NCBI RefSeq assembly: GCF_051201685.1
Contig: NZ_CP179213.1
Coordinates: forward strand, 3,162,001 to 3,226,000
DNA: 64,000 bases
Direction: 5' to 3'
Source: Luminiphilus sp051201685
Lineage (GTDB): Bacteria > Pseudomonadota > Gammaproteobacteria > Pseudomonadales > Halieaceae
This document shows positions 63,045-64,000 of the stretch, piece by piece; within the stretch, counting starts at the first letter, position 1; every line of letters begins with the position of its first letter. The notes under the pieces were generated by a model. The model was given only the letters and a program-made list of their open reading frames with translations. It did not search any database and was not told where the DNA came from. A program made the translations under genes and the position numbers.

Positions 63045-64000
63045 TCATCCTACAGCCCTGGCCAAGTGGCTGTGAGCGGGTTTATTTAACCGGTAAGCCT
63101 CCGTGGCCAATTCGGTCGTCAGTAAATGGATGAGTGATTGTGCTTCAGGCTCTGTAATTCTCCCCTCCAAAACCCACTCCGCAAGAAATCGAGCGTCTAT
63201 GCGTCGCGCCATATCATGCCGCGCTGGGATCGAGAAAAAAGCCCGGGTGTCGTCGTTGAACCCCGCAGTGTTGTAGAACCCGGCAGTCTCGGTCGTGCTG
63301 CGGCGAAACCGCAACATACCCTCAGGGCTGTCATGGAACCACCACGGCGGCCCCAAACGCAGCGCCGGATAGTGCCCTGCAAGGGGCGCCAGCTCTCTTG
63401 CATAAGTCGACTCATCCAATGTAAACATAATGAGCTCGAGGCCTGGTTCGTTACCCACTGCATTTAGAAGAGGCTGCAGGGCGTGGCAGTAGTCGACCCG
63501 CTGAGGAATATCCCCGCCTTTATCCGCACCGTAGGCCTCATAAAAGCCACGATTGTGGTTTCGTAACGCCCCGGGATGTATTTGCATAACAAGCCCATCG
63601 TCGAGACTCATGAACGCCATTTCAATTAGCATGTGCCCGCGAAACTGCGCCTTCTCTGCCTCACTTGCCGTGCCCTTTCGACATTTATCGAATAGTTGGC
63701 TGGCCACTTGTGCCGTGAGCTGTGTCGTTACGGGTGACACTGGGCCGTGATCAGAAGCCGTTGCACCCAACGCTTTGAAATCGCTGCGGCGACGCCGCAA
63801 TGCCTGTAGATAATCGTTATAAGTAGCGACGCCCTCCCCGGTGAGCACACCCAATTGTTCGACGTTGTCGCTAAAACCAGCGGCGTGAGGGTCGAGGACA
63901 TCATCGGGACGAAACGTGGTGGTTATGCGCCCAGACAGACCCTCGCTAGTCAGTTGTTCGTGGTGATGAAGGGAATCCAACGCGTGTTCAGTCGTAGCAA
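63045..64000 (-). CDS. uxaC: Glucuronate isomerase, 5' end beyond the window
   Basis: C-terminal 318 codons of UxaC; the frame stays open to the window edge, so the N-terminal roughly 150 residues are missing. Family blocks are DYLQALRRRRSDFKALGATASDHG, MLIEMAFMSLDDGLVMQIHPGALRNHN, DIPQRVDYCHALQPLLNAVGN, LGPPWWFHDSPEGMLRFRRSTTETAGFYNTAGFNDDTRAFFSIPARHDMARRID. It interconverts D-glucuronate with D-fructuronate, or D-galacturonate with D-tagaturonate. First gene seen of the hexuronate operon; upstream parts may lie outside. Confidence 0.95.
   Translation of the reverse strand, partial: ATTEHALDSLHHHEQLTSEGLSGRITTTFRPDDVLDPHAAGFSDNVEQLGVLTGEGVATYNDYLQALRRRRSDFKALGATASDHGPVSPVTTQLTAQVASQLFDKCRKGTASEAEKAQFRGHMLIEMAFMSLDDGLVMQIHPGALRNHNRGFYEAYGADKGGDIPQRVDYCHALQPLLNAVGNEPGLELIMFTLDESTYARELAPLAGHYPALRLGPPWWFHDSPEGMLRFRRSTTETAGFYNTAGFNDDTRAFFSIPARHDMARRIDARFLAEWVLEGRITEPEAQSLIHLLTTELATEAYRLNKPAHSHLARAVG

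Overview
The window looks like a chromosome segment of a marine Gammaproteobacterium, most like the Cellvibrionales/Spongiibacterales/Halieaceae-type heterotrophs. This is an inference from gene content (TonB-dependent receptor, sulfatase, TRAP hexuronate uptake, RND and MMPL pumps, a Baeyer-Villiger monooxygenase, a Rieske oxygenase, many secreted amidohydrolases), not from a marker gene. No rRNA, CRISPR array, IS element or phage gene was seen. Most genes are on the minus strand.

Layout. 0.5-4.1 kb: an Asp/Asn-hydroxylase-like protein converging on two overlapping sulfotransferase genes. 4.2-10.9 kb: a TonB-dependent receptor, a secreted amidohydrolase and a carboxyltransferase/biotin-carrier pair. 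11.1-14.6 kb: a complete selenocysteine decoding cassette, selA-selB-selC (tRNA-Sec, anticodon UCA). 15.1-16.7 kb: two small 4-TM membrane proteins and a secreted NTF2-like protein. 16.8-18.9 kb: two convergent genes, each interrupted by one in-frame UGA, which I read as selenoproteins (W-U-P-P-C and W-U-P-Y-C active sites in AhpC/TSA folds, each UGA followed by a SECIS-like hairpin). 19-28.8 kb: a DUF3604 lipoprotein, a CotH-family and a COQ4-like gene, a homocysteine methyltransferase-type protein, an arylsulfatase and another amidohydrolase. 28.9-40.3 kb: an RND pump with its adaptor, enoyl-CoA hydratase plus Baeyer-Villiger monooxygenase, PepSY plus cytochrome b561, an acyl-CoA synthetase divergent from a Rieske oxygenase. 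40.4-49.5 kb: M14 peptidase, GST, MMPL exporter, an unusual redoxin/cytochrome c/copper monooxygenase-like fusion and an outer membrane barrel. 49.7-57.9 kb: ureohydrolase, enolase-superfamily enzyme, a frameshifted zinc alcohol dehydrogenase, a beta-hydroxyacid dehydrogenase, a spermidine-dehydrogenase-like flavoprotein and a CDF metal exporter. 58-64 kb: a compact hexuronate operon, uxaC-uxuA-dctP-dctQ-dctM-KDG kinase.

How the genes fit together. The selABC cassette makes and decodes Sec-tRNA, and the two UGA-containing redox genes lie within 4.5 kb of it, so the machinery and two clients appear clustered; selD is not in the window. The membrane-anchored Sec protein probably faces the periplasm. 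The other joins a Prx-like domain to a DsbD-N-like domain, so both probably act in thiol/disulfide or peroxide chemistry. The hexuronate operon imports a uronate by a TRAP transporter and takes it through isomerase, mannonate dehydratase and KDG kinase toward the Entner-Doudoroff pathway; the fructuronate reductase step is not seen here.
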